Part shown: positions 47,674-55,659 of the stretch, one piece after another
Position numbering within the stretch: the first letter of the stretch is position 1
Layout of the letters: each line of letters begins with the position of its first letter
From: UBA6623 sp965238125
GTDB taxonomy: Bacteria; Acidobacteriota; Terriglobia; Bryobacterales; UBA6623
Assembly: GCA_965238125.1 (NCBI GenBank)
Contig: OZ250179.1
Span: forward strand, 5,332,001-5,396,000
Direction of reading: 5' to 3'
DNA length: 64,000 nucleotides
Made by a program: the position numbers and the translations under genes
The notes under the pieces: generated by a model
Database searches by the model: none
Told to the model about the DNA's origin: nothing
Seen by the model: only the letters and a program-made list of their open reading frames with translations

Positions 47674-47702
47674 CTTGAAAACATATTATAAATGTTTTCA
47701 AG
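47674..47702 (-). promoter_or_regulatory. Perfect 11-bp-arm palindrome, probable operator/promoter of the Fic gene
   Basis: CTTGAAAACAT - 7 bp - ATGTTTTCAAG, AT-rich in a GC-rich genome, 20 bp upstream of the chosen Fic start. On the coding strand the spacer region includes TATAAT, a good -10 box; no clear -35 box is placed. The arrangement suggests repression by a dimeric regulator, possibly the winged helix of the Fic protein itself. Confidence 0.65.
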
Positions 47703-47772
47703 TATCAATGAACCATCGAATCATCAGATTTCTCCCGGACACAGAGCCGGCGCACTGCAATCTGCGGCTCGT

Positions 47773-47880
47773 TCAGAGGAGTTTCTCGATGAGCACTTCG
47801 TCGATGTAGGCGCCCCCGACTTTAGCGTGTCGTTTCGCCGTTCCAACAACCGTGAATTCTTGATCTAAGTATGTCGCCAT
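47773..47880 (-). pseudogene. C-terminal fragment of a GNAT acetyltransferase
   Basis: The minus strand codes for FTVVGTAKRHAKVGGAYIDE and VLIEKLL up to a TGA, which strongly recalls the last 35 residues of ribosomal-protein/antibiotic-type GNAT acetyltransferases. The upstream acetyl-CoA-binding part is absent; the frame is open to about 47931 but without recognisable sequence. The rest of the gap 47709-48190 holds nothing else I can name. Confidence 0.5.
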
Positions 47881-48190
47881 CGCCGCCGGGTTGTCGGCCC
47901 GGCGACCGACCTGGAAAGTCGTATGCGGTCCCCGACTTTTTCAGGTCTTTGCGAGCTTGGTGCGGCACAGGTTGTATTGGGTTGGCTTGGCGACATTGCG
48001 CTTCCACCACTTTCCTTCGGGTCGAGGGGTTTTGCGTTTCTCAGGTGGTCTTCAGGAACGTCTGACGTGATCATGGCCTGAAGGGGCGGCGGCCGCCGCC
48101 CCGAAACTCACCACTCCCGCCACGCTAAAATGGAGATCTGCCGGATCCTTCCGGATCGTCCCAATCTTCCGCCACCAACCCGCCTTCAAC

Positions 48191-48880
48191 ATGCCCACCG
48201 CCAACGACTTACGCCGCCTCGAGCGGCAGGTGACCAGCTGCACCCGTTGTCCGCGCCTGCTCGATCATTGCCGCGAAATCGCCCGCGTCAAGCGCCGCGC
48301 CTATCGCGACTGGGACTACTGGGGCCGCCCCGTCCCCTCGTTCGGGGACCCCCAAGCACGCGTTCTGATCATTGGCCTCGCCCCCGGCGCCCACGGCGCC
48401 AATCGCACCGGACGCATGTTCACCGGCGACGGCTCGGGCGACTTTCTCTACAGCGCCCTCTACCGCACCGGCTTCGCCTCACAACCCGAAGCCGTCTCCC
48501 GCGACGACGGCCTGCGCCTCAACGACTGCTACATCACCGCCGCCGCCCGCTGCGCCCCGCCCGCCAACAAGCCCACCCGCGAGGAATTCGAGGCCTGCCG
48601 GCCCTATCTCGAGCGCGAACTCGAAATTCTCGACCGTCTGAGGGTCGTCGTCGTCCTGGGCCGCCTGGCGCTCGATGCGTATCTGAACGTCCTGCTGTGT
48701 GAAAATTCGATAAAAAAACGATCTGACTACCCTTTTGAACACGGAAAGGTGTATAATTTCGGCCACAAGCTGCCTAGTCTGGTCTGCTGCTACCATCCCA
48801 GCCGACAGAACACCCAAACCGGCCGCCTGACAATGCCCATGATGCTGCGCGTCTTCCGCCAAGTTCGACGCCGGCTCTAG
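48191..48880 (+). CDS. Family 5 uracil-DNA glycosylase
   Basis: The 229-residue enzyme removes uracil (and probably hypoxanthine) from DNA. Motif A is GLAPGAHGANRTGRMFTGD (62-80), with Ala in place of the catalytic Asp/Asn of other families, as in family 5 (UDGb). The late motif is CYHPSRQNTQTGRLT. Four cysteines at 17, 20, 121 and 136 fit the 4Fe-4S cluster of family 4/5 enzymes. It is a single gene, separated by 147 bp from the dksA-like gene. ATG 48191 gives the usual N-terminus. Confidence 0.93.
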   Translation: MPTANDLRRLERQVTSCTRCPRLLDHCREIARVKRRAYRDWDYWGRPVPSFGDPQARVLIIGLAPGAHGANRTGRMFTGDGSGDFLYSALYRTGFASQPEAVSRDDGLRLNDCYITAAARCAPPANKPTREEFEACRPYLERELEILDRLRVVVVLGRLALDAYLNVLLCENSIKKRSDYPFEHGKVYNFGHKLPSLVCCYHPSRQNTQTGRLTMPMMLRVFRQVRRRL

Positions 48881-49027
48881 TAGGACATGTCGTAAAAAGT
48901 CTCGCGTTTTCGCATTTTCTTGGTAACCAAAAGAAGCGCCAAGCGTCGAAAAAAATTGTGCAACCACCACGGGGTGGGTAACATCTATAGAGTTGTCCGG
49001 GTGAGGTTCCCGGACTGGAGAGAAGCA

Positions 49028-49420
49028 ATGACGAAGCAAGAACAGGAAAAGGTTCAGAAGCAGTTGCTCGGCAAGTTGGCCGAGTTGCAAGGTTCGACGT
49101 CCCGCAAGGACGACTTAATCGCCGAGCGTTTGAGTGATCCGATGGATCAGATGCAGTCTCGCGCCGACCTTGATCTCGCGGTGACGACGATTAACACGAG
49201 CTTCGAGATGAAGCGCGCGGTCGAAACCGCGCTTCATGTGCTCGAGGCCGGCGATTACGGCGTCTGCCGCGACTGCGGCGAAGACATCAATCCCAAGCGT
49301 CTCGAGGCGGTGCCGTGGACGACCCTCTGCATCGTGTGTCAGGAAATGGACGATCTCGAGCGCCAATTCGCCGGTGACAATTCCAAGCCAATGCGCGCCG
49401 CCGCGTCGCGTCCGCGATAA
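49028..49420 (+). CDS. DksA/TraR-type C4 zinc finger protein
   Basis: The 130-residue protein has a helical coiled-coil N-terminal part and a C-terminal zinc finger with Cys80, Cys83, Cys101 and Cys104 (CRDCGEDINPKRLEAVPW...CIVC), the DksA/TraR arrangement. DksA binds in the secondary channel of RNA polymerase and works with ppGpp. Length and the lack of a full DXXDXA tip motif make it a DksA-like relative rather than a certain DksA. ATG 49028 follows GGAGAG at the right distance. A terminator hairpin follows. Confidence 0.88.
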   Translation: MTKQEQEKVQKQLLGKLAELQGSTSRKDDLIAERLSDPMDQMQSRADLDLAVTTINTSFEMKRAVETALHVLEAGDYGVCRDCGEDINPKRLEAVPWTTLCIVCQEMDDLERQFAGDNSKPMRAAASRPR

Positions 49421-49437
49421 CAACAATACGGAAAGCC

Positions 49438-49464
49438 CGAGGGCGCGGGAAAACCGCGCCCTCG
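49438..49464 (+). terminator. Rho-independent-like terminator after the dksA-like gene
   Basis: CGAGGGCGCGG-GAAAA-CCGCGCCCTCG forms a perfect 11-bp stem with a five-base loop, 17 bp after the stop codon. The tail (CTGTCTTCCTT) is only moderately T-rich. Confidence 0.7.
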
Positions 49465-49498
49465 CTGTCTTCCTTGACCGGAATTCACAAGAATAGAT

Positions 49499-49527
49499 GC
49501 AGAGCCCAGAGCGCAAGCGACGGGCCA
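49499..49527 (+). repeat. Short dispersed repeat (GAGCGCAAGCGACGGGCC type), copy 2
   Basis: GCAGAGCCCAGAGCGCAAGC, GACGGGCC is nearly the same as 11927-11953. It lies in the 365-bp gap 49421-49785, which otherwise holds only the terminator and the presumed promoter of the hydrolase gene. Confidence 0.6.
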
Positions 49528-49785
49528 AGGGCGCCCAACCGCCACGCCCTTCACCGCGTCTCGTTGAATCGTTACGCATCGGCATGGTCTTCCGTCTACT
49601 CGAAACCGTAAGTGCACTTGGCCCGTCGCCTGCGCTCTGGGCCCTGTATCCGCGTTCTGGATTGTGTACACGGAATGAGGGGGCCTCCCGAGTTTTTCAC
49701 GGTCCTCTAGAATGAAACCAACCGCCGCTTGAAGCTCGGCCTCACCGCCTCCGCCCGGGAGTCGCGCCGGCGATCCCGCCCCACC

Positions 49786-51855
49786 GTGAGCCTCCGCATT
49801 CCACGACGAGCGTTTCTATTGAGCTTGCTCGGCGGGTCCGGCATCTCCGCCTCGCCCGAGCGCGTCTCCGGGCTCGGCTCGATGATGTGGGAGTACACGC
49901 TCGATTACCTCGAGCTGCTTGACCAGCGCCGCAAGCGCCGCCTCAAGGCCCTATCCTCCCCCGCTGATCTCGCGCGGCTGCAACAGCGCGTACGCGCGAA
50001 ATCCGTCCCCGCCGGCGGAGGCCGCCCCGACCGAACCCCGTTGAACGCTCGCCATGTGGGCACCCTCGAAGGACCGGGTTTCGTGGTCGAGAAGCTGATC
50101 TACGAAAGCCGTCCGCAGTTCTATGTCACGGCGAATCTCTACCGCCCGACCGATCGCGACGGCCCATTGCCGGCGGTGATCTTCTCACCCGGCTCCGAAC
50201 CCGCCGGAAAAGCCGCCCAGGCCGTTCAGCGCTTTTGCGCCGGTATGGCGAGGTCCGGCTTCGCGGCCTTGACCTGGGACCCGATTACAGTGGGCGAGCG
50301 CGCTCAGATGTGGGATCCCGATCAGCACGCCTCCGAAGCCGGCTCCGCCGCCGGAGAACGGCGCGTGCTCGGCAATCAATGTTATCTCGCCGGCCTCAAC
50401 CTGATGCAATATCGCGTCTGGGACGCCGTGCGCGCGATCGACTATCTCGAGACCCGCGCCGACATCGACCGCGGCCGCCTCGCCATGGCGGGTGTCTCGA
50501 GCGGCGGCGAGGAAACCCTTCGAACCGCCCCGATCGATTCGCGTATCAAGGCTGCGGTTTGCATTGCCGCGGTTTGCACCGCGCGGCACAAGGCTGCGGC
50601 CCGCCTACCGGCCGATCCCGAGCGGATCTATTACGGAACGCTGCAAGACGGCATCGATCATCCCGAGCTGTTGGCGGCGCTGGCCCCTAAGCCGCTGATG
50701 ATCGGCGCGCCGGCCGAGCACTTCATCCCGATCGAAGCGGTGCGGGAAACCTACGGCGAAGTCTCCCGCGTCTACTCGCTCTTTGGCGCGGGTGACCGAA
50801 TGATGTTCGTCGAAACCGCCGGGTTCCACGACCTCAACCCCGAACTGCGGCAGGCCGCCGCCGCTTGGCTCGTCGGGCGCCTGGGCACGGACGGCCAAGC
50901 CGTGGGCGAAGAGCCCGAGAACGTCTTCGCCGAGCAAGAGCTCCACTGTACGCCGACCGGCCGCGTCGCCGATTTACCCGACGCCGAAACCGTGCAGTCG
51001 ATCAATCGCGAGCGCGCCCGAAAGATCGCCCCCCGCTACTCGCTTCCCGACAGTCGCCATACCCTTGAAATCTACCGCAACGATGTCGCCCATAAAGTCA
51101 GGAGCGTCACCCAAGTCGGCCGCTTTCGCCGCGAGGCGGGAGTCCTTGTCCCCGACCGTGTCTATGACGTGGGAGCTTTCGCGAGGGGTGTTGCCTTTGT
51201 TTGCGCCGACCGCGGCAAGGACGACCCGGCCGTACGGCGCGGCGTGATCGACCCTCTCATGGCGGCGGGCTATCGGGTCGTGGCGTTGGATGTGCGCGGC
51301 TGGGGCGAAAGCGAGCCGCACCTGCCCGGCCCGCCTCCCCCGTATTCGTGGGAGGACTTCTTCGCCTATCGCGGCATGGAGGCCGGACGACCGCTGTTGG
51401 GCCAACGGATGAAGGATCTGCTGGCTTCGGCAAGCGACCGCGGCGACCGTCTCCAGTGGTTGGTCGCCGGGATCGGCGCCGGCGCGCTCGTCGCCTCGCA
51501 CGCGGCCGTGCTGGACCGGCGCATCCGGCGCGTGGTCGCCGTCGGAGGGCCGCTTTCGTTCCGTCGGCTCGCCGACGATCCGTTGACCAAGCATCCGGTC
51601 AGCAGTTTTCTGCCGGGAGTGATCGGTGAATACGACCTTCGCGACGTCTATGCCGCGCTGGCCCCCCGCGAGGTTCTGGTCTTGAATCCGCAAGATTCCC
51701 AAGGCCGGCTCGCGCCCCGCGAGCAGATCGACCAAGAATTCGATTGGACCGAGCGGGTCTACCACGTCGCCGGCGGCGGTGGGTCCTTCTCGACCGAAAC
51801 CGGCCTGGACCCCGAAAAGATGCGCCGCCTGCTCGGAAAGTGGCTCAAGAGTTGA
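49786..51855 (+). CDS. Exported protein with two alpha/beta-hydrolase domains (second one degenerate)
   Basis: The 689-residue protein begins at a GTG followed by a Tat/Sec-like signal (RIPRRAFLLSLLGG). Domain 1 (about 100-380) resembles acetyl xylan esterase/dienelactone hydrolases with the nucleophile elbow AGVSSGGEE and a late His in TAGFHDL. Domain 2 (about 420-689) has the same fold pattern (VVALDVRGWGES) but its elbow reads AGIGAGAL, so the nucleophile Ser is Gly. A family for the pair is known from acidobacteria and planctomycetes but the substrate is not. A longer start at a TTG (49729) would only add a basic leader. Confidence 0.8.
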   Translation: MSLRIPRRAFLLSLLGGSGISASPERVSGLGSMMWEYTLDYLELLDQRRKRRLKALSSPADLARLQQRVRAKSVPAGGGRPDRTPLNARHVGTLEGPGFVVEKLIYESRPQFYVTANLYRPTDRDGPLPAVIFSPGSEPAGKAAQAVQRFCAGMARSGFAALTWDPITVGERAQMWDPDQHASEAGSAAGERRVLGNQCYLAGLNLMQYRVWDAVRAIDYLETRADIDRGRLAMAGVSSGGEETLRTAPIDSRIKAAVCIAAVCTARHKAAARLPADPERIYYGTLQDGIDHPELLAALAPKPLMIGAPAEHFIPIEAVRETYGEVSRVYSLFGAGDRMMFVETAGFHDLNPELRQAAAAWLVGRLGTDGQAVGEEPENVFAEQELHCTPTGRVADLPDAETVQSINRERARKIAPRYSLPDSRHTLEIYRNDVAHKVRSVTQVGRFRREAGVLVPDRVYDVGAFARGVAFVCADRGKDDPAVRRGVIDPLMAAGYRVVALDVRGWGESEPHLPGPPPPYSWEDFFAYRGMEAGRPLLGQRMKDLLASASDRGDRLQWLVAGIGAGALVASHAAVLDRRIRRVVAVGGPLSFRRLADDPLTKHPVSSFLPGVIGEYDLRDVYAALAPREVLVLNPQDSQGRLAPREQIDQEFDWTERVYHVAGGGGSFSTETGLDPEKMRRLLGKWLKS

Positions 51856-51896
51856 GCGTGAAATCCTCCGTCCGCCGCGGGCTTGAGCAACCGCTG

Positions 51897-52254
51897 TGGG
51901 TCGTGTGACGCAAGTGTGGAAGTGCCTCCCACAATACGAGCAATAGAAGCCGAGACGCGGACGGAAGTCCGCGCTCAGCCCGGTTCACCGGGCTTGGGTT
52001 TGCAAATAGGCCGGTCCTTCTAGCTAAGCTAGTACTCAGACCACGTGAAAAGATGCGTTTCCGTCGAGCTGCCATCGCAGAGGAAACCACTTGCCAAACA
52101 GAGCCGCATCGCCACGCGATGCGGTCACTCAAGAATAGTGCCGTGCCGCCAAACAAACTTTTTCAAGCGGTCGTGGCACTAGGGCCGGTTTAAGGGGCTA
52201 GTCGTCCGGTACGAGGCCGTTTCAACGGCCTTTCCCGGAAGGCTTTAGCCAAGG
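51897..52254 (+). repeat. REP-B element interrupted by a small insertion
   Basis: The same chain of modules as at 17092-17285: GTGACGCAAGTGTGGAAGTG head, CCCGGTTCACCGGG, GCCGGTCCTTC, then after an insertion (52020-52182) GGGCCGGTTTAAGGGG, GGCCGTTTCAACGGCC and AAGGCTTTAGCC. Identity with the first copy is high but imperfect. Confidence 0.8.
52024..52178. mobile_element. Probable MITE inserted in REP-B
   Basis: About 155 bp absent from the REP-B copy at 17092-17285 lies between CTAG at 52020-52023 and CTAG at 52179-52182. Near its ends are imperfect inverted repeats: TAGTACTCAGACCACGTGAA on the left and, complemented, TAGTGCCACGACCGCTTGAA on the right. No coding capacity. Exact ends are uncertain; CTAG may be the target duplication. 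Confidence 0.6.
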
Positions 52255-52500
52255 CCGAACCAAAGGAAAGTTTCAGCAGGGAAGTCTTCGGGGCCGGGCC
52301 GCCGATCCCCCCACATTCATGTCGCATTCCCGGCTGAAGCAATCCCTGTCTTGTCCGCGGAATCACACGTTACAATAGTTCCCAACCGAGAGCGCCGTCA
52401 CTCCGCTTTCGGGCGAAAACGAAGATCGGCTTGGAAGTTTCGCCGTCTCTGATTCGTCGCAGTGTGCCGTGACAGCTGCCGGCCACGGGAGGTTCGCGTC

Positions 52501-52924
52501 GTGAAGAACGCGGAAGGCGGGAGACAGGATGACATCAAGGGGCCGCGGGCGGAACCGCGGCTCGGGGAGAGCGAAGCACTGTTCCGGCTGATGAGCGACG
52601 CCGCTCCGGTGTTGGTCTGGATGTCGGGTCCCGACAAGCTGTGCACCTTCTTCAATAAGCCTTGGCTGGAGTTTACCGGCCGAAGCCTGGAACAAGAACT
52701 GGGCAACGGCTGGGCCGAGGGCGTCTATCTGGAGGGCTTTGAGCGGTCTCCAAACCTACACCGAGGCTTTCGCCGCACGGCGAAATTTCCGCATGGAATA
52801 CCGCCTGCGGCGTCATGACGGCGAGTACCGTTGGGTTCTGGATACCGGGGTTCTGCACTCCGAGGCGGACGGCAGCCGTTCGATCGGGGCTCGACTTGCG
52901 ATCGGTGTTAATCTTGCGAGCACC
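52501..52924 (+). pseudogene. PAS-domain sensor remnant with frameshift
   Basis: From a GTG at 52501 (GGGAGG upstream) the frame codes for the start of a PAS domain (LFRLMSDAAPVLVWMSGPDK, FFNKPWLEFTGR). At about 52745 the frame shifts, and the next frame continues with TYTEAFAARRNFRMEYRLRR and HDGEYRWVLDTGV, the usual PAC continuation. After SIG at about 52890 family sequence stops; no kinase follows. It is the 5' remnant of a sensor kinase or diguanylate cyclase gene. Confidence 0.65.
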
Positions 52925-52970
52925 GACGGGCGACTGTTGCCGGTCGTAGGAATACAAGGAGAAATATGTC

Positions 52971-54209
52971 ATGAAAAGCGAGGCGCATGTATTGATCGCG
53001 TCACTGATCCTCGGCGTCTTGTCGGGGCCGCGGGCCGCCAAGGCGCAGGACCCTGCCTTTTCCGAAGACCGTTTCCATGGCCGCCAAGCCTACATTCTCG
53101 AAAACGCCAAGATGCGGGTCGCCGCCTTGCGGGGTGCCGGACACATCGCTGAAATCCGTTTGAAGTCCGACGATCCCAAGAAGTCCGTCAACCCCCTGCT
53201 GATTCATCACTTTCAGACGATCGACCCGGGAGATTACGACCCCGCCAAGCATGATGCGATTTACGGCGGCCGCGACGACCGCCTGCTGCAAGCCGGCTAT
53301 ATGGGCCACCTGCTCAACTTCCCGACCTTCGGCGCGCCCTCCAAGCGCGAGGCGGAGAACGGTTTGGGCGGGCACGGCGAAGCTCTGACCGTCGAATGGC
53401 GCAAGAATAACGTGGAAGCGGACGAAAGTAAGGTGCGGCTCTGGTACTCCGCCTATCTGCCCAAGACGCAATACAAGGTCGGCCGCAAACTGACTCTGCC
53501 GCGCGACGAGACGGTTCTCTACGTCGAGGAATGGGTGGAGAGTCAGACCGATTTCGGGCGTCCGGCGCATTGGGTGCAGCATGTGACTTTTGGGCCGCCG
53601 TTCGTGGCGCCGGGCCGCAATGTGCTCGATATATCGGCCGTGCGGGGAGAAGTTCGGGGGCCCGTCGACGCGGGCAATTCGCTGAAGCCCGGCCCCATCG
53701 AATGGCCGGACGGGACCTCGCACGAGGGCAAGCAAGTCAGCCTGCGGGAGATGCAAACCCGGCCGCATGCCGGGACGTATTACGGCCTCCTGATGGACCC
53801 GGCGCGGGAGGAGTCGTACTTGACCGCTTACAACAAAGACCTGCGCGTGCTGATCGGCTACATCTGGCGGACCGAGGACTTTCCCTGGATCGGCGATTGG
53901 CAGGAGAACGAACGCAATGATGTCGTGCCGTGGAACGGGAAAGTCATCGCGCGCGGGTTGGAATTCGGCACAACCCCGTTTGGGGGGCCGATGAAGGGGG
54001 TGGTAGAGGAGGGCGAGCTCTACGGGGTCCTACAATACCGCTGGATCGAGGGGGGACAACGGCTGACGGCACGCTACTTGGCCTTTGTGACGGAAATCCC
54101 CGACGGCTATCGAGGAGTGGCGAATGTCGAGTCCAAAGAGGGAGAAATCCGCATCACCGAGCGCGAGACACGAAAAACCATTTCCCTCAAGAGCGAGCGG
54201 CCTTGGTGA
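52971..54209 (+). CDS. Secreted mutarotase-like protein of unknown function
   Basis: The 412-residue protein starts with a signal peptide (VLIASLILGVLSGPRAAKA) after a good AAGGAG ribosome binding site. The body is rich in beta segments, with LLIHHFQTIDPGDYDPAKHD and LYVEEWVESQTDFGRPAHWV, then QHVTFGPPFV, in line with the galactose-mutarotase-like sandwich seen in many secreted acidobacterial and planctomycete proteins. The family is not certain. Its last 103 bp overlap the convergent gene at 54107. Confidence 0.7.
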   Translation: MKSEAHVLIASLILGVLSGPRAAKAQDPAFSEDRFHGRQAYILENAKMRVAALRGAGHIAEIRLKSDDPKKSVNPLLIHHFQTIDPGDYDPAKHDAIYGGRDDRLLQAGYMGHLLNFPTFGAPSKREAENGLGGHGEALTVEWRKNNVEADESKVRLWYSAYLPKTQYKVGRKLTLPRDETVLYVEEWVESQTDFGRPAHWVQHVTFGPPFVAPGRNVLDISAVRGEVRGPVDAGNSLKPGPIEWPDGTSHEGKQVSLREMQTRPHAGTYYGLLMDPAREESYLTAYNKDLRVLIGYIWRTEDFPWIGDWQENERNDVVPWNGKVIARGLEFGTTPFGGPMKGVVEEGELYGVLQYRWIEGGQRLTARYLAFVTEIPDGYRGVANVESKEGEIRITERETRKTISLKSERPW

Positions 54210-54754
54210 GTCGTCGCCTGTTTTTCGCCGTCCTCGACGGCGACAATGTCGCCTCGCTCGTCTCGTAACTCGCCGAGCGCCCCTTGCAGATCGAGTGTCG
54301 CTCCTTCGCCGGCAAACAGCGCATCGACCAACGTGACCGGTATGTCGATGCGAACACTCTTCGAGTCGTCCGTGTCGCCGTGACCGTCGACATTGACCAC
54401 GAGACGATCTCCTTCGCGAGCCACTCGGACGCTCTTGTCGTCGTGCTCGACCGAGACGAACTCAGCGTCACCGGCGTTCTTGAGCTCAAGCCACATTTGC
54501 CGCAGTTCTTCGACCGAGATGTCGTGATTCTTCAACTCGAGCCGGCCTTCTTTGACGATTTCGTCGGAAATAATGCCCAGCGCAACTTGCGCCAGGCCGA
54601 AGGGTAGGTTGACGCGGACCTCCTTGCCGTCGTCGCCACCTTCGCTGACATGGATATGGATCCAGGGCCTTTCTTGTTGCGCCCAAACCCCCGCCGCGAA
54701 GACGGCGAGACAGAGCGGCAATAGCACCATCAGAGAAATTCTTCGAGCAGTCAT
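54107..54754 (-). CDS. Secreted protein of unknown function, 3' end overlapping the neighbour
   Basis: The 215-residue protein has a signal peptide (ISLMVLLPLCLAVFAAGVWA) and an acidic body with repeated beta-type segments (IHIHVSEGGDDGKEVRVNLP, SVRVAREGDRLVVNVDGHG). Up to DIVAVEDGEKQ (about 54215) composition is consistent; the last 35 residues are written on the antisense strand of the mutarotase-like gene and look unrelated, so the original C-terminus may have been lost. ATG 54754 begins the signal peptide. Confidence 0.65.
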   Translation of the reverse strand: MTARRISLMVLLPLCLAVFAAGVWAQQERPWIHIHVSEGGDDGKEVRVNLPFGLAQVALGIISDEIVKEGRLELKNHDISVEELRQMWLELKNAGDAEFVSVEHDDKSVRVAREGDRLVVNVDGHGDTDDSKSVRIDIPVTLVDALFAGEGATLDLQGALGELRDERGDIVAVEDGEKQATTHQGRSLLREMVFRVSRSVMRISPSLDSTFATPR

Positions 54755-54879
54755 CGTGAGTTCTCCTTTCGATTCGTCCAACTTTGCTTGCCGGCCGTGA
54801 AGCGTCCCAACATCGCGACCGAATCTGAACTTGCTTGGATATACGGAGACGGGGGCGGGAAAGTTCGCCGCGGCGACGG

Positions 54880-55257
54880 TTATTCGGTGTGGGCGGAGAG
54901 CTGCTTGCGTAGCGCCTTCACGGAGTCGACGGCGAGGACGGCGGCGTGTTTTGATTCGTTGGAGAGGCCGCCGACGGCGTCTTCAACCTGTTGCCGGTCG
55001 ATGGCATCGAGTTGGTCGGTTTCGCGGCCGCAAAGAAGTTCGGTCAGCGCCGAGCCGACGGCGATCGAGGCGGTGCAGCCGCGGGTCAGATAGCGAATTT
55101 CGTCGATGCGGCCGGCGCGGATTCGGGCCGAGAGCCGCAGGATGTCGCCGCAGATCGGGTTGGAGACTTCGACGCGGACATCGGCGTCATCGAGATCGCC
55201 GACATGGCGAGGATTTTGGAAATGGTCCAACAGCCGAGCGCTGTACATGACCTCCAT
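54880..55257 (-). CDS. IscU/NifU N-terminal-like Fe-S scaffold protein lacking the third Cys
   Basis: The 125-residue protein resembles IscU/SufU scaffolds (LLDHFQNPRHVGDLDDADV, then Cys36 and Asp38 in NPICGD, Cys61 in RGCTASIAVGSAL). The third ligand, normally in an HCS motif, is replaced (KHAAVLA, Ala105). It may bind a cluster differently or serve as a transfer or storage protein. No iscS or sufS is adjacent. The stop of the small GRPPK protein gene lies 11 bp upstream on the same strand, so the two are probably one unit. Confidence 0.82.
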   Translation of the reverse strand: MEVMYSARLLDHFQNPRHVGDLDDADVRVEVSNPICGDILRLSARIRAGRIDEIRYLTRGCTASIAVGSALTELLCGRETDQLDAIDRQQVEDAVGGLSNESKHAAVLAVDSVKALRKQLSAHTE

Positions 55258-55268
55258 TGTAGGGTTGG

Positions 55269-55457
55269 CTAGGGCTCTTTTCGAGACTTGCGGGGCGCAT
55301 TCTTGGCCTGGGCCATGGCTTCGGGCAGAAATTTGGGCGGACGGCCGCGGCGGCGTTTGCCTTCCGAGAGACTCTCCACCGCCTGAATGACGTAGTCGAT
55401 GCGCGCCAGCTCTTTTCGCAACTCTTGAATCGCCTTGTAAATAGGCTCGCCCGCCAT
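55269..55457 (-). CDS. Small protein with GRPPK (AT-hook-like) motif
   Basis: This 62-residue protein has a helical N-terminal half (YKAIQELRKELARIDYVIQA) and a basic RRRGRPPKF motif at about 36-44, like an AT-hook, with a basic tail. Similar small proteins occur widely in acidobacteria. It may bind DNA in the minor groove. It lies just upstream of the IscU-like gene in the same direction. The start at 55457 is the first ATG of the frame. Confidence 0.6.
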   Translation of the reverse strand: MAGEPIYKAIQELRKELARIDYVIQAVESLSEGKRRRGRPPKFLPEAMAQAKNAPRKSRKEP

Positions 55458-55659
55458 GATTGCCTCCGTCGTGTTTCCGTCGTGCTTCCGTAGTGTTTGT
55501 TATCGACGAGGCCGGACGGGGGCTTTACCGATTTGTTTGCATCGACGAGCACCGGCGGTGCGGTCAATGTCGCCGGCCGAGCGCGAAAAGTGAGAAATGA
55601 CAAGCGCAAGCCGGTAAAGCCGTCCTTGCGGCCGGTCGATAAAAGTAACGGAGCCCGCT

